A stretch of DNA of 64,000 nt, taken from positions 117,799,072 to 117,863,071 of the forward strand of contig CM076999.1 in NCBI GenBank assembly GCA_039090855.1, given 5' to 3'. This stretch comes from Macrothele yani (lineage: Eukaryota > Arthropoda > Arachnida > Araneae > Macrothelidae). The notes under the pieces were generated by a model. The model was not told the origin of the DNA. It made no database searches and worked only from the letters and a program-made list of their open reading frames with translations. Shown piece by piece: positions 44,044 through 55,905 of this stretch. A program made the position numbers and the translations under genes. The first letter of the stretch is position 1; every line of letters begins with the position of its first letter.

Positions 44044-44402
44044 CTTGTGTAAGCGGAGTCATCCTGTACTTCTGCATGTGTGTATTATTCTTCCGCGCTC
44101 ACCACAGTTAGTCAAGCTGGTGGTTGCCCTGCACGTGTGGGACGGTTAGGCCTTACCTGTTTTGCGGGGATTCTTCCGCTGAGACCGCGGGCAGATGCTC
44201 TAGCGATAGTCACAGCGTCATCGCCGCCGCTGACTGGAATTCCGCTTGCCAGATAGACAGGTAAATTCTACGTAAAACTTTTTCAAAAAAGACTCTATCA
44301 ATGAAATTTTTTTGTTATTTTACATCATTTTTGATTTCAAAATGGATGTACGTCACAGTTTTTTTTTATTTTTCATCATTGAATTTTGCCCTTCACGTTA
44401 AC
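44044..44402 (+). repeat. Subterminal-repeat element, third partial copy
   Basis: This aligns to the GC-rich block and end of 42060-42438 (TTCCGCGCTCACCACAGTTA, GGTAAATTCTACGTAAAACT, ending CTTCACGTTAACC) at roughly 85% identity. The 140-bp units are missing, so it is a solo end. Confidence 0.8.
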
Positions 44403-44469
44403 CAAGATAAAACACAGCGTCTCAATCCTCATTCCCTGTAATGCACATGCCCGAGACTTAACAAATTAC

Positions 44470-45545
44470 TTGAACTTCAATTTCTCATATCACCTGTGCT
44501 TTTTCTCTTATATAAGGTGGACGATGGATGGTAATATTGTTGATGCACCTTGTATGGAGAATAAAGATTGTTATGCATCACATTATTGCAATTACAAAAT
44601 ATAATCTATGGAAAAATAGAAATGCTTCATCTTTTGAACAGAAATCCAAAAATTCTGAGCAGATTAAATTAGCAATTAAATGTGATGTTAGAAGATTTTT
44701 AGAATTCGAAACTAGAAAATACGGACCTCAAAAAACCTTTAATAAATGGAAATCTTTGGCACCAATTTTATATAAGAAGGGCTTGAAAGTATTAAATAAA
44801 ATTATAGAATAACTATTTAAAATTTGAAAAATTGGAGCTAAAGAGTATAAATATGTAACATTTGATAATTTTTCACTTTGTCAAATACATTTATTTAGAA
44901 TTCCGACTTAGTGACACTAAATTCTACCAAAAATGGAAATATATTATTTAATTCGATTATGACTATATAGCAAAAATTCCAATAATTTACTAAACACTAC
45001 TTAGTATAAAAAATATTACTTTTAACAGAATTAATGTATAGCAGGATCTTTTGATGTTTTGTTTCTTCTAAAAAAACTTTTGAATTTCCCGTAATATTGT
45101 TATTCACCACTTTTCTGTCTTTACATCTTTAAAAAAAAAAGTTTTTTTTGGTTTTTCTATTTTTGTTGTTTTTTTTTTCTCTTGGAAAGGCCTCGGGCGA
45201 GAACCTTTTTGTAGAGTGTTCTTCAGAAGCATTTCAAGATAAAATGTATACTTCCTGTTACGAGCGGAAACTCTCATGCAGGCTCCCACCCTCTCATTTG
45301 GTTGCCTGCTCTTGTATGGAAGTATTTAATTATTTAAATCATAATAGGATCCACCTTTTTAGAGAATCTTAACTTCTATTCTACCTAGTATTAATTTTTC
45401 CTCTCGTTTTAATAAAAGAATATATGAAAGCTTGTGTGAATGAAAATGTTAGGTAAAAGATTAATAATATCCTATACAGTTCTTTAATAGTTCCTCATGC
45501 GTCGACCTTTTGTAAGTGTCGGACATGAGGTATAAATAAAAAAAA
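44470..45545 (+). pseudogene. LINE 3' end (right, facing right)
   Basis: The coding tail IAITKYNLWKNRNASSFEQK, then VRRFLEFETRKYG and LAPILYKKGLKVLNKIIE (44579-44812), corresponds to the end of the LINE at 39531-40815 and extends further into the C-terminus. The 3' untranslated part shares the block GTATACTTCCTGTTACGAGC and GGCTCCCACCCTCTCATTTG (45246-45303) and the end hairpin CCTCATG...CATGAGG (45493-45530). It is truncated at its 5' side. The two copies point away from each other, flanking about 3.7 kb. Confidence 0.78.
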
Positions 45546-45554
45546 CAAGATTGT

Positions 45555-46620
45555 TTCTCTTGCGCGTTTTGTAAGAAAATATTCATGAAGTTGTTTAATT
45601 TGTATCGACATATGAGGAATATTCATCCAGACCAAAGCACTGCTTCACCGTCTTCAGAAAAAAAAAAAAAAAAAAAAGTAACTACAGATGTTCAGGGTGC
45701 GAGAAATCGTTTTCTCACAAACATAATTTTTACAGGCGTATGAAAAATTCCCATCATCAAGTAGTAGAAGGTATGACATCTGAAAGGAAGGTATATTCAT
45801 GTTCGTTTGGCGAAGAAACGTTTTTACAGAAATACAATTTGGATCGACACGTAAATAACGTTCATCCGTGGCAAATCAAAGGTGAGTCCTCGGAAGCACC
45901 ATCTGTGCCCCTTCAAGTCGTGCACCATTTGTGAAAAAACGTTTACTTGTAAAAAAACATCTTAATGCTCATTATTTTTAATTTTTATTTTTTGAGGTTT
46001 AACGACCACCGTGAGCAACTCAATGGGCTATAAGCAGTCGCCCGTCCCTAATTTAGAGTCACTGGTTCCAAGGAAGGGAGACAGCCAGTGCCGTAAGACA
46101 AACACAAAATCCATGCCTCACCGGGATTCGAACCCGGACCCCGTTCGGACGAATGATCAGAGGCCATCGCTTAGACCACTGCGCCACCGGGGCGGAACCA
46201 TGCTCATTTTAGGAACCATCATTCTGAAGAACAAAATACTGTAGTATCGAATGTGACGTGTTGTATTTCTGATAACAGTTTTTTTTCTTTTATCTCTGAA
46301 GACTGCATACACACATTGAGGCAGAACATTTGGATATCTCTCTGTCATTTGAAAATAAGAAGTTTAATTGTATGAACGATTTTGCTGTGTGGAAAGAGAA
46401 AATTGAAATTGAGTCTCGGTCTCATTGATCAGACTTCCTGCTAGCAGATGGTAGAATTGTTGTCCAATATAAATGCCATCGAAGTGGGTGCTATGAACCC
46501 GTGCAAGATCGACAGAGACGTCTAAAATTATCTGGGATTGTCACGAAAAATGAAGAAGTTTTAAAATAGGAGCACATTTCACCACTCACATTGAAACATG
46601 GGATATGGGAATCATAGAGG
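45555..46620 (+). pseudogene. C2H2-finger plus FAR1-like remnant, probably MULE transposon
   Basis: Three or four spaced fingers of the CxxC...HxxxxH form are readable: SCAFCKKIFMKLFNLYRHMR (45557), YRCSGCEKSFSHKHNFYRRM (45680), a copy with its second Cys lost in SFGEETFLQKYNLDRHVNNV (45800), and CTICEKTFTCKKHLNAH (45923). After a SINE (45974-46199), HLDISLSFENKKFNCMNDFA and VWKEKIEIESRSH lead to QYKCHRSGCYEP (46475), which resembles the FAR1/WRKY-GCM1-like domain preceding MULE transposase cores in animals. Frameshifts, a TGA after SRSH and poly(A) runs show it is dead. No catalytic MULE domain follows. The family assignment is inference. Confidence 0.55.
45974..46199 (-). repeat. SINE-1 with 9-bp target duplication
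   Basis: A full-length minus-strand copy. The duplication ATGCTCATT is at 45965-45973 and 46200-46208. Head: GATTCGAACCCGG (B box complement) and CCACTGCGCCACCGGGGC. Confidence 0.92.
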
Positions 46621-48779
46621 AACAGATATTTGTTTACCTAGTGCCATATTGTGACGTCACACATCGTATTAACACAGCATTGGAGCATAATGTTCAACGT
46701 GCACCTTAATCTGGGGCTTATATCGACTATCCACTCCTGGGAAAAGAGTGCGTCACCAACAGTTGGGAAGAAAATTTCTAAGTCTCGAGCATGCGCATTA
46801 CAGGGAATGAGGATTCAGCCACTGTAGAATTGAGACGCTAGTCGACATGAAGGGTCCGTGCGTCGGAAGGGAATAACAAGTAGTAGTGAATGCGCGGAAG
46901 AATACAAGAGGGGGGTGTATGTCTCGGAGGAGTGTGATGCGTCGTGTAATCGTGTGCAAAAAGAAGTAGTTCAGAAATGTTTCATTAATTATTAATAAAT
47001 AAATGTGCTAAATGTTTTTTTTATTGTAAACATATCTAAGAATGTAATTAAATGAAGGAATGTAAATGACATAATGTGCGGCAGAAGTTTTGAGTAAGAA
47101 GTATAGGTTCCGGTGGAACCCCCACGTTTTGGGTATGGTTTCGGAGATGTTAAGGGGTCGGTGATTTCTTCAAGCACCCCATTGGTAGTTCTGCTGTTAT
47201 TCCGTTCATCGATCGTCCTTTTTTTCCCTCGTTAAACGGATATTATTGAAAATAAACGATTTTGTTACAATCAGGAATCGTATTATGGCAGGGAGGCCCA
47301 GAGCTTCGTGTCGAATTGTGGGGGATTATGAAATTTTAAGCCTTTTTGGCAATTTTCTACTTACGATTTCGCAAAACTACCCTTGAAAAAATGATATTAC
47401 AATGCAGTATAAAACCGACCTCTTTTCTTCAGCGTATTCTTACAACCCGCTTTGACGAGTACGTACTTCTGAACCGCTTCCTTGTGTATTCTTCCGCACG
47501 TAACTTGCCGTTCTCAACGACGCTTCCATTCACCGGCCTTCACCTTCACGCCGTCGCCCCTCCGACATTTTTTTTTTGTACTCTTCCGAACTTTCGTACT
47601 CCAAGGTAAGTTCTTCGGAAAATATTTTTCCTTTCATGTTACAGTACTATATTTTTTCATATTTCTCCATTATTTTGCATGCTTAAAACATTGCACTTTT
47701 CCCACACAGTTAAATTATTCCGACGAAATAATTTAGGACGCTAAAGTACACATTTACCCTTTCCTTCCATAAGCCAATGAAATCGCACCACAGGAGTTGA
47801 CCGTGATGTTAGCCTTCGTTCAGCGAATGCTTTTCGTCCTCGTCTAGGAGAACGGACTCCATTGCTTTCCATCTATCGGCATTTCAAAAACCCCTAGAAA
47901 TTACAGTATAATCGAAGCTTTACGGAAGGTTTTGCCCAATTTAGTAGTTAACTGCTCGATCCAGTCTTAACAATGGTATTATTATTCAAGACTTGCGCTG
48001 AACAACAGGTTGGAGGACAGTTTGTATCAGGATTGGGACGTCAGAACGCTCTAAGTAGTGGCGACATCTGGTAGCATAAAAATAAACGAGAATGTTAGCA
48101 TTTCATGATTTTGTTGCTGTGACAACTAAACTCCAGTTGATTAGGCATGTTGAAATGCTTTCAAAACAGAGGAGATAATTAAACTTTAAAAGATAACCTG
48201 TGATCGGCAAAAGTGCTAGTAATTATTCTTTCGGAATGACGATTTTATTACATTTAGACAATCAGTGAACAATGGTTTTAGTTTTACACTTTCGTTGTGT
48301 AGCTTTCAGCAGTTTCTTATGATAACTAATTACATATGAAAATTCCGTTACTCGGGATTAACTGTAATCGGATTATCAAAAATATCAAAACTTGGTACTT
48401 TCCTCTACTGGTGGAAGTGTGCCATGTATCAAGAATGGTTCGTTATCTGATTAGCAGTTAAGTATTAGGTTTTTAAAAAAGTCTGTACATTTGACCCTGA
48501 CTAGGCCTACGGTTAACAGATCCCTTTAAGTTCATTTTTTAAAATTCATTCGTTTTATTTTTGAAAGACCTAGTGCTTATTTAGATATATATTATAAAAT
48601 ATCAATAATTGCCCTATTGAAAAAATTCATATGATATTGGATATGAGTCATTTTGTGTTTTAACATCGAATTAAAGAGTAGTAGTCTCTAAGGTGGAATG
48701 TTTTTTGCCCCAGTGTATCGGGAAGGGGCTTTTCACATTTCGTTCTTCATCCGAGTTTTTCACCAGCTTTGGAGCAGTC
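46621..48779. other. Unassigned region, 2.1 kb
   Basis: AAGTCTCGAGCATGCGCATT and ACAGGGAATGAGGATT at 46775-46815 are an inverted match to 44408-44465. Otherwise no gene, element end or RNA was recognised. Frames at 47346-47609 and 47482-47736 are featureless. Confidence 0.35.
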
Positions 48780-48941
48780 TGTTTTACATTTCCAATCGTA
48801 GGTTGAAGAAGCGCATATTGTCCAGCTTTGTCCGTCTGTCTGTCTGTCTGTTCGTCCGCATGATAACTCGCGTAAAAAAGGTTCGATTTCGATAAAATTC
48901 TAGTATGTGGTAGGGGACCACCCGGGAATGAACCCTATTGG

Positions 48942-49164
48942 GCCAAACCGGTGGCGCAGTGGTCTAAGCGATGGCCTCTGATCATTCGTCCGAACGGGGT
49001 CCGGGTTCGAATCCCGGCGAGGCATGGATGTTGTGTTTGTCTTACGGCACTGGCTCTCTCCCTTCCCTGGAACTAGTGACTCTAAATTAGGGACGGGCGA
49101 CTGCTTATAGCCCATTGAGTTGCTCACGGTGGTCGTTAAACCTTAAAAAAAAAGAAAAAAAAAA
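48942..49164 (+). repeat. SINE-1 with 12-bp target duplication
   Basis: Full-length copy flanked by GAACCCTATTGG (48930-48941 and 49165-49176), with an A-rich tail. It interrupts the modular repeat. Confidence 0.93.
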
Positions 49165-49438
49165 GAACCCTATTGGAAATGGCCGAAATGGGGTCGAAGA
49201 TCAGGACAAAGGAGCGGGATCCATTCCATTGTCTTTATGCGTCATAACTTGCGTAAAAATGGTTCTATTTCGATGAAATTTTAGTATGTGATAGGGGACC
49301 ACCTGGGGACGGACTCTATTGACAATGGGAGAAATGGGGTCAAAGGTCAGGACATAGGAGCGGGATTCATTGCATCGCCCTTATGCGTTATACCTTACGT
49401 AAAAATGCTTCGATCGAGACAAAACTTTATTATGTTGT

Positions 49439-49530
49439 GGTCTAAGCGATGGCCTCTGATCATTCGTCCGAACGGGGTCCGGGTTCGAATCCCGGTGAGG
49501 CATGGATGTTGTGTTTGTCTTACGGCACTG
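49439..49530 (+). repeat. SINE-1 internal fragment
   Basis: GTGGTCTAAGCGATGGCCTC to GTTTGTCTTACGGCACTG is nearly identical to the head of the copy at 48942 but lacks both ends and any target duplication. It probably arose by gene conversion or deletion rather than direct insertion. Confidence 0.85.
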
Positions 49531-49905
49531 TGCTGAACATCATTGAAATCGAATCAAAGGTCAGGGCACAGGAGCGAGATTTATTCCATAGCCATTATCC
49601 TCATAACTTAAGTAAAAATGCTTTTATTGCAACAACACTTTGGTATGTTCTTCCGGAGGTATACTGAACCAATTCTGTATAATATAATCAAAATGGGGTC
49701 AAAGGTCAGGGCACAGGAGCGAGATTTATTCCACAGCCATTATCTTCATAACTTGAGTAATGATTTCTGGTATGTTGGAAAGCGTATCAAAATCAATGCA
49801 TTGCATGATTTTATTAACTTGTCTTTACAGATTCCAGGAGCTTTTGTGCCTGCCGGCTTATCTTCAGACAGGGGGAAGTATGCCTCAGCTGTTAAATGGA
49901 GTGCA

Positions 49906-51681
49906 ATGAAATTCGTGTAAGAAATGTATGAGAGAATAGTAGTAGATGCGTTTTTGTTTTGTTTAGTAGAGCAAATGTCGTGTGCAAGGCAGTATGCTTC
50001 CGTAGCAAACGACTTCCAAAAACTTTTCTAATTAGTTAAACGGTGGCGAAAGTTTTTCCAAAATTTAGTAATCTCTATGTTCCCCTCGAATCCGGGGGAG
50101 AGGAAGTCGGGGACTTCGGATACCTCTCTCGAGGCACCAATGACGTACCGGAAAAACTGGAAGCATTCCCGCAAAAATTTTCGAGGCCCTTTTCCGAAAA
50201 TCTATTAGCTTTCAATTACTCAAACAAAATTTTTATTTCCATATTATTAACTTAACTAGGCTTCATGGGTGTTTTAATAAATCAGATTTATTCCACTTTA
50301 TTATTGCAGGGCACACAAATGGGTACATTGTAATAAAAATGATTGACCAAGTTTTATACCGATACAAATGACTAGAAAATACTTACGTAGAAGTTAATCA
50401 TATTATGCAAAATTTATTATTTTAAAGAAGTAAGGGAAGCTTTTTGAAATGACTCACGATTGCACAAACAAAAGAGGCAACTACCGTATGGCAGTGTCTA
50501 ATGACTTTTCCGATTTATACCAAATGTCACAACAGAGGTAAGAAAATAACTAAGTAACGAATAGAACTGTAGCAGAAGAAACGTAAAACTACTTAAATTA
50601 TTTACTCAGGAATGCAAAAAAAAAAAAAAACACGCTTAGCATAATGCCACAATGTTTTGCACAAGGTAAAAAAAAAAATCTTTTGATTGTCATAAAAAAA
50701 AATGACACAGGTTTCCAGCGAAGAACACCTTTTAGTTCATTAAATTTTGATGGATGCGTAGTTATGTGCAAACAAATGTACATTTTATATTCATTGGCAT
50801 AAAAATTCCGCTAATTGACCTGATATTTCTTTCACATTCTCTTGTTAATATACATGCATAGAAACTATTGCGAGGGCTGTGAAAAGAGGCAGCGGCGTCG
50901 AAACCGCGAGGGCAGAGGGGGCAACTGTCCCAGCGCTCATTTGCGTGCAGGGGCAAAACATCGCATTTGCCGTCTCACTTTTTCTTAGTCAGAAATCGGA
51001 TTAATGCCTGCTTTTTTTTTTTTTTTTTTTTCCCGCCATCTAAAATTTCTTCCGATAAAACAAAATATTATTTTCTACTTTAAATAATAATTAGAACTCT
51101 GGATTCCCGAGACGTCGAGAACTCTAAATTCTCTGAATTCCTGAGACGCAAGACGCGGTTTAAACTCTCTTCCCTTGCGCAACATGATTCCTAAGACGCA
51201 GATTACTCTCCTCCCTTGTCCAGTATGCGAAAAGAAAGTTACAAAATACAGCTACTCTTTAAAATTCCTGAAACTTACTGTGTTTTCATTAAAAAAAAAA
51301 ATAATAAGCTGGAGCGTTTTCTATATTTTAAGTATCATAAAATCAGAATTTCTTTAAGAAAGAAAATGGAAGATCGAGAAAGGAATGAGATATATTCTTA
51401 CGTTGTTTGGTGAATAACACACGGTTCTTGAGGTATTTGTACCTGTGTGGAGGTGTTCAAATCGGTAAGTTTTACATCGCTTATAATACATATCGTAGAA
51501 TGTTTACATCAAAATACAAAATAATATAGAAATGGGCGCCTACAGGAAATTTTTCATGAGGTGTCAAGTGTAATTAATTAAGGTTTGGCTAATATGTAGA
51601 AAACAGTAATTCGTGAAAATGAAAGATTAATACTATTACTACTACTTACTTACTACACAAGAACACTACTGCTACTACTAC
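49906..51681. other. Unassigned region, 1.8 kb
   Basis: Homopolymer A and T runs (50620, 50670, 51012). A solitary CPVCEKKVTKYSYS near 51213 resembles half a zinc finger but lacks the His pair. No supported gene. Confidence 0.35.
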
Positions 51682-51943
51682 CAGGGGCACAGAAAGTGAA
51701 ATTCGTTGACCGGGCCTAAATTTCAAATCATGGTGCACCCTCCTTCCTTCCTTCCCGCTTCCTGGAACAAACAGAAGAAAAATAATGCCTAAGGAGCTTT
51801 GTTAGGGATTAGGACCACCTAACAATTTACCTAGAGCAACTTTCATAAAAAAAAAAAAAAAAATCGCACATATGCCAAATAAAAAATAAATAAAAATCTT
51901 GGTTAAAATTATTGACCGGGCCCGGGCGGATCCGCCACAACTG
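51682..51943 (-). mobile_element. hAT-type MITE, inverted copy
   Basis: The reverse complement of the MITE at 33008-33313: CAGGGGCAC at one end, GATCCGCCACAACTG at the other, and between them GTTGACCGGGCCTAAATTTC, AAGGAGCTTTGTTAGGGATT, TCGCACATATGCC and ATTGACCGGGCCCGGG. No matching 8-bp flank was found, so the ends have drifted or been trimmed. Confidence 0.8.
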
Positions 51944-53654
51944 GATGTTAGCACCTTTGACTTCGTAATAACATACACTGGCAACTGGAAGGGGAAGTGA
52001 TTATGTGCGCATACACGACGACCTCTCTTCTATCACGAAGTTCTGTTGCCCAACAACGCCATCACACTTGATTTCCCGCACACCACACAAGTAGTCCTAT
52101 GCAACATGAGAGCGGTTCCACACATGCCCCGAAACACTCCACGTAAACAATGGGGAAGAAAAATTCTTCTCATAATACGTGGCCAATCGCACAAGCAACG
52201 ACAGGCAGACCCCCCGACACAATACCACACACTCCATCGGCGGAGGGACAGGTCTCTTCGGAACATATAATACAAGCAGGAGAAGAACCCTGCTTCCTAA
52301 GGAGACCCAGTGACGTTGTAACCACAAGGATGACATCCAGTGTTGCATTCAGAGTTTTTCCCGGGGAGAGGGGGGATTACAAATTTTGAGGGAACTGAAA
52401 CTTGACTGATTATATACATATAATCATAATTTTGTTATTTATAATATATATAAACATTTTAAATAGAGTATAAAAAATTTCTTATGCTCGTATATCGCAA
52501 ATGCAAATTCCAAGTAATCTGCACATATAAGTGAGTAAAAATGTAAAAATGTTATACCTTTACTTTGATTCAGTAATACACCACGGATTTCACCATGGGG
52601 TGGTGTAAAATATTGAGGATGTTGGTAAGATAACGCTGTGCTGGAGGAAATCCCCCTCAAAACATTAGGATTGGTAAAAATGTCTTCGCCTTACTGCAAG
52701 CGTGTTTCGGATTATTAAGAATCATGACAGTGTTACCTGAAAACATATGGTGTAAACCATTCCCCTGCCGTTTGGTTTCAGCCCCTTTAGATTAGCACAT
52801 GGTAGTAAAAAAAAAAAAAAAAATGTTTGGTTGCCAGTTTGAGGTGCCCGTTTTTTTTTTTGTGTGTTGTTCTTGTCACAGAGTATAAACCACCTTCTGC
52901 CAGATAAAAAAAAACACACCTTTTATTGGAACAATTTCTAATATTTCCTATTGTTAAAAATTAGGTAGCAAATATTTTGCTGTATTGGAAGTATACATGG
53001 AAAGTCGACATCCAGAAGACTGAAATAAAGCTGAATGCCAGCCTCCAAACTATGATGATGTATTGCAGTGCAAACAACTCTACTTTGTGGAACTAGGTTT
53101 TTATTGCGGAAGTAGTCAGAGTTGTCAGTTCTTGAAAAATTGCCACATCAGCGAGGACAGTTTCATGTCTTTTTGAAGGATGAAAGAAATTCAAGATTGA
53201 AGTCTATGTGGGTGATTTATTATTATTATTATTATATTTTCCCTCATTAGGTTTTTTAAAATTAATTTCTCCAAATATTCAGCTATAAACGAAAACAGTT
53301 TGACTAAATATAAAGGGAGATCGATCAGAAACTTATGGGTGGGAGCGTACATGGATTTTCGGCGGGGCTAAGCACCCCGGAAAAGATGCCTGATGACATC
53401 AGAGCAGGCTGATACAAAAAAAGGACCCCCCCCCCCGCACACACCTCAATTTCCCCAAAACACACACACAGACAATCCAAGAAATATATCACATCCGCAC
53501 ACAGCAACCCCCCCCCCCCTGCTAATGTTAGCAGATATTACAATTCAAATAAACCAAAAATCCAAAAGGGTCCAGTAGTTCAGGATTGTAAGCCCAAACA
53601 AGGAGGCAAGTTCCTTCTTTAGCACGACTTATCAAAGATCACATATCTCAGATG
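51944..53654. other. Unassigned region with C-rich patches
   Basis: Patches at 52020-52280 and 53420-53520 (CCCCCCCCCGCACACACC, AACCCCCCCCCCCC) share the composition of 54640-54720 and may come from 3' regions of the same LINE family. No conserved protein segment was found. Confidence 0.35.
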
Positions 53655-53873
53655 TTTTTTTTTTTTTATTGGAGGTTTAACGACCACCGTGAGCAACTCA
53701 ATGGGCTATAAGCAGTCGCCCGTCCCTAATTTAGGGTCACTGGTTCCAGGGAAGGGAGAGAGCCAGTGCCGTAAGGCAAACACAACATCCATGCCTCACC
53801 GGGATTCGAACCCGGACCCCGTTCGGACGAGTGATCAGAGGCCATCGCTTAGACCACTGCGCCACCGGGGCGG
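53655..53873 (-). repeat. SINE-1, full length
   Basis: A minus-strand copy from the T-run at 53655 through GGAGGTTTAACGACCACCGT, TCACTGGTTCCAGGGAAGGG and CATGCCTCACCGGGATTCGA to GCGCCACCGGGGC. It is nearly identical to the consensus and therefore young. Confidence 0.93.
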
Positions 53874-54879
53874 AATAATTTTGCTTCCTATACTTCCAAT
53901 GGAAAAACTTTTGTACACATTTCCTTCACAATTAGTGTGTTCCCAAGGATGGAAATTTGAACATCGATTAAAATAACTTCATATTATAACTTGGAATACT
54001 AAATATTTTCTAAAACATAACCATAATTATATTAAAAATCAATAACTTTTCCTTTGGTGGTGTTGAAAACAGAAAAGAGATGGCGCGACCTGTACTTTGA
54101 TGACGTCAGCAGACAAACAAATGTTGGATTGTCTTTGTATAAGACCCCCAAATCATGGGGGCTGGGATAGGGGAGTGCCCTAATGTGTTCTCGCACGACG
54201 TCCCCTCCCCCATACACGAACTTTGTTGCAACACATCTTCACACTGTTCACCACGCCCAAAATAAACACATGCACATGGTTCACTGATGTTTACACACAC
54301 TCCCACCACGGTCCAACAAGCAACACCAGACAAACCCCCGAGTCATGCAGATCCTCCGAAGAACTCGAAAGGACTCGCACACAAATAGGCGGCGAAGTCA
54401 CCTAGAACGGCGGGTGCAACCCCAAGGTACGCCCGGAACGTCCATGTAAGCGGACAAAAGTCCCCTTCAGAGGTGACCAGGTGACAGCGACCCGGACGGG
54501 AGACTGTCAGAGAGGACACCGGGCGGACAGGTGCACCAAGGCACTCACATGACCCATGGCAGGTGCCTCCCCGGCCCACATCCACACGGAACCGGCACAC
54601 CACAAGCAGCAAATACACAATACCCTCCCTTCAGACACCATCCATTCACACCACACCAAAAGAGCAGAGACAGAACCAAAACATTCACCCCCCCCCCCGA
54701 CTCACACAGCCTCCTGCCATCTCGGTCAGCGGCCAGCACCGCCAACCTCGACCGGAGAGAAGACAGATTAAACTACCGATGAAAGGGTCGGAGGCTAACC
54801 TCCACACCCTCCATCAAACACAAGTCACAAAAACATAACACTAAAAATAGCCCAACACTCCCAGAGATCCCTCAGGCTT
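53874..54879. other. GC-rich stretch, probable LINE 3' untranslated region
   Basis: From about 54340 the DNA is markedly more GC-rich than its surroundings (GGCGGCGAAGTCACCTAGAA, GACCCGGACGGGAGACTGTC) and lies just 3' (minus strand) of the LINE coding tail at 54880-55530. The several open frames here result from high GC and overlap on both strands, and none has a domain. Confidence 0.4.
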
Positions 54880-55530
54880 CAAGGGCAGAAACTAAGGGGG
54901 TAAGTTACCCCAATGAAGGTGTAGTTGTTCTTGGTCCCGGTAACAATCCGAGGCCAAGTCCCCCACCGATACCTAAAGGCTTGGTCGGTTAAAGTGTGAG
55001 TGTCCACTCTCGCCCTGTCTCGGAGCTCACACTTGACTTGAAGGATAACCGTTGTCGGAGAGAAGTCAGAGTTAGCCGTCCGGGAATGCAGAACCCTGTT
55101 CCTCTCCCTCCACATCTTATAACAGACCTCTTTTTTTTTATTATTGGAGGTTTAACGACCACCGTGAGCAACTCAATGGGCTATAAGCAGTCGCCCGTCC
55201 CTAATTTAGGGTCACTGGTTCCAGGGAAGGAAGAGAGCCAGCGCCGTAAGACAAACACAACATCCATGCCCGACCGGGATTCGAACCCGGACCCCTTACG
55301 GACGAATGATCAGAGGCCATCGCCTTAGACCACTGCGCCACCGGGGCGGCCCTCCAGACCTCCCTGCTCGCCGCTGAGACAGGATGTAGATAAAACACAT
55401 TAGCCGGGTGAAACTGGAGGGCGTCAAGCTTTTTGTGCCAAGCCCAGATTCCCTGCCAAACCTGGTGCGCCATGGGGGCAGGCCCAAAAGCGATGGAAGC
55501 TGTCCTCATTGACCGCACCAACAGGGTGTT
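54880..55530 (-). pseudogene. LINE C-terminal zinc-knuckle remnant
   Basis: On the minus strand, CGAVNEDSFHRFWACP (about 55526-55475) resembles the C..C...H...C knuckle after LINE RTs. A frameshift follows, then APMAHQVWQGIWAWHKKLDA, LQFHPANVFYLHPVSAASRE and, beyond a SINE at 55131-55354, CYKMWRERNRVLHSRTANS and RYRWGTWPRIVTGTKNNYTF to the stop after SFCP (54880). It is GC-richer than neighbouring LINEs and is a different family. The RT domain is absent. Assignment rests on the W..W...C..MW.ERN pattern and context. Confidence 0.55.
55131..55354 (-). repeat. SINE-1 with 8-bp target duplication
   Basis: A full-length minus-strand copy. CAGACCTC is at 55123-55130 and 55355-55362. It interrupts the LINE C-terminal remnant. 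Confidence 0.93.
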
Positions 55531-55554
55531 AAAATAAAGTTTCATTACTTTTAA

Positions 55555-55905
55555 ACTTTAATTCCCAAAGGTAATGCTACTACTTATGGCACACTGTTGG
55601 TCCAAAAATGAGAACACTTCGAACTATTAAACTGACGGTACAAAAAGACTTCTTTACTGAAGATAAACCACTTTTCGCATCTAACATATTCAGAAAAAAC
55701 TTTGTTTAACTTGAATGCCTTAGATAGTGAGTGTTGCAACTTTGCAGCGAGGGTAAATATTAGAGATAGTAAGAAAAAAGTATTTGTGAATGTGAAACAT
55801 AAATAAAAAAACTGAAAATTATAAATGTGTCAAATAAAATCTAAAACACATATTAATATAATGTTCGACTTTTTTTCAGTATTGTATTGGAAAAGTAAAA
55901 TTATA
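55555..55905. other. AT-rich DNA, nothing recognised
   Basis: No gene, repeat copy or structure was seen. Confidence 0.35.

Larger units (their letters stand above)
48780..49905 (+). repeat. Modular tandem repeat with TCCG-type stretch, copy 2
   Basis: Starts with GTTGAAGAAGCGCATATTGT and CCGTCTGTCTGTCTGTCTGT, then four or five modules of 130-150 bp, each with AT(A)ACTTGCGTAAAAATGG, GGTCAAAGGTCAGG, and GGAGCG(G/A)GAT followed by (C/T)ATTCCA. It ends near ATGCATTGCATGATTTTATT. SINE-1 copies interrupt it at 48942-49164 and 49439-49530. It corresponds to 29100-29605 in the opposite orientation, including the flanking words. Confidence 0.78.

Noticed and set aside
46011..46244. Recurring frame beginning MSNSMGYKQSPVPNLES
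   Set aside because: The same peptide appears at every SINE-1 copy and is the translation of the SINE body, not a gene family.
51175..51413. Half zinc finger CPVCEKKVTKYS
   Set aside because: The Cys pair is not followed by a correctly spaced His pair in any frame.
53388..53402. CTGATGACATCAG palindrome
   Set aside because: A short palindrome without any other hammerhead part.
54343..54838. Cluster of overlapping open frames on both strands
   Set aside because: High GC content removes stop codons in all frames. None shows a domain, and the region is more likely LINE untranslated sequence.
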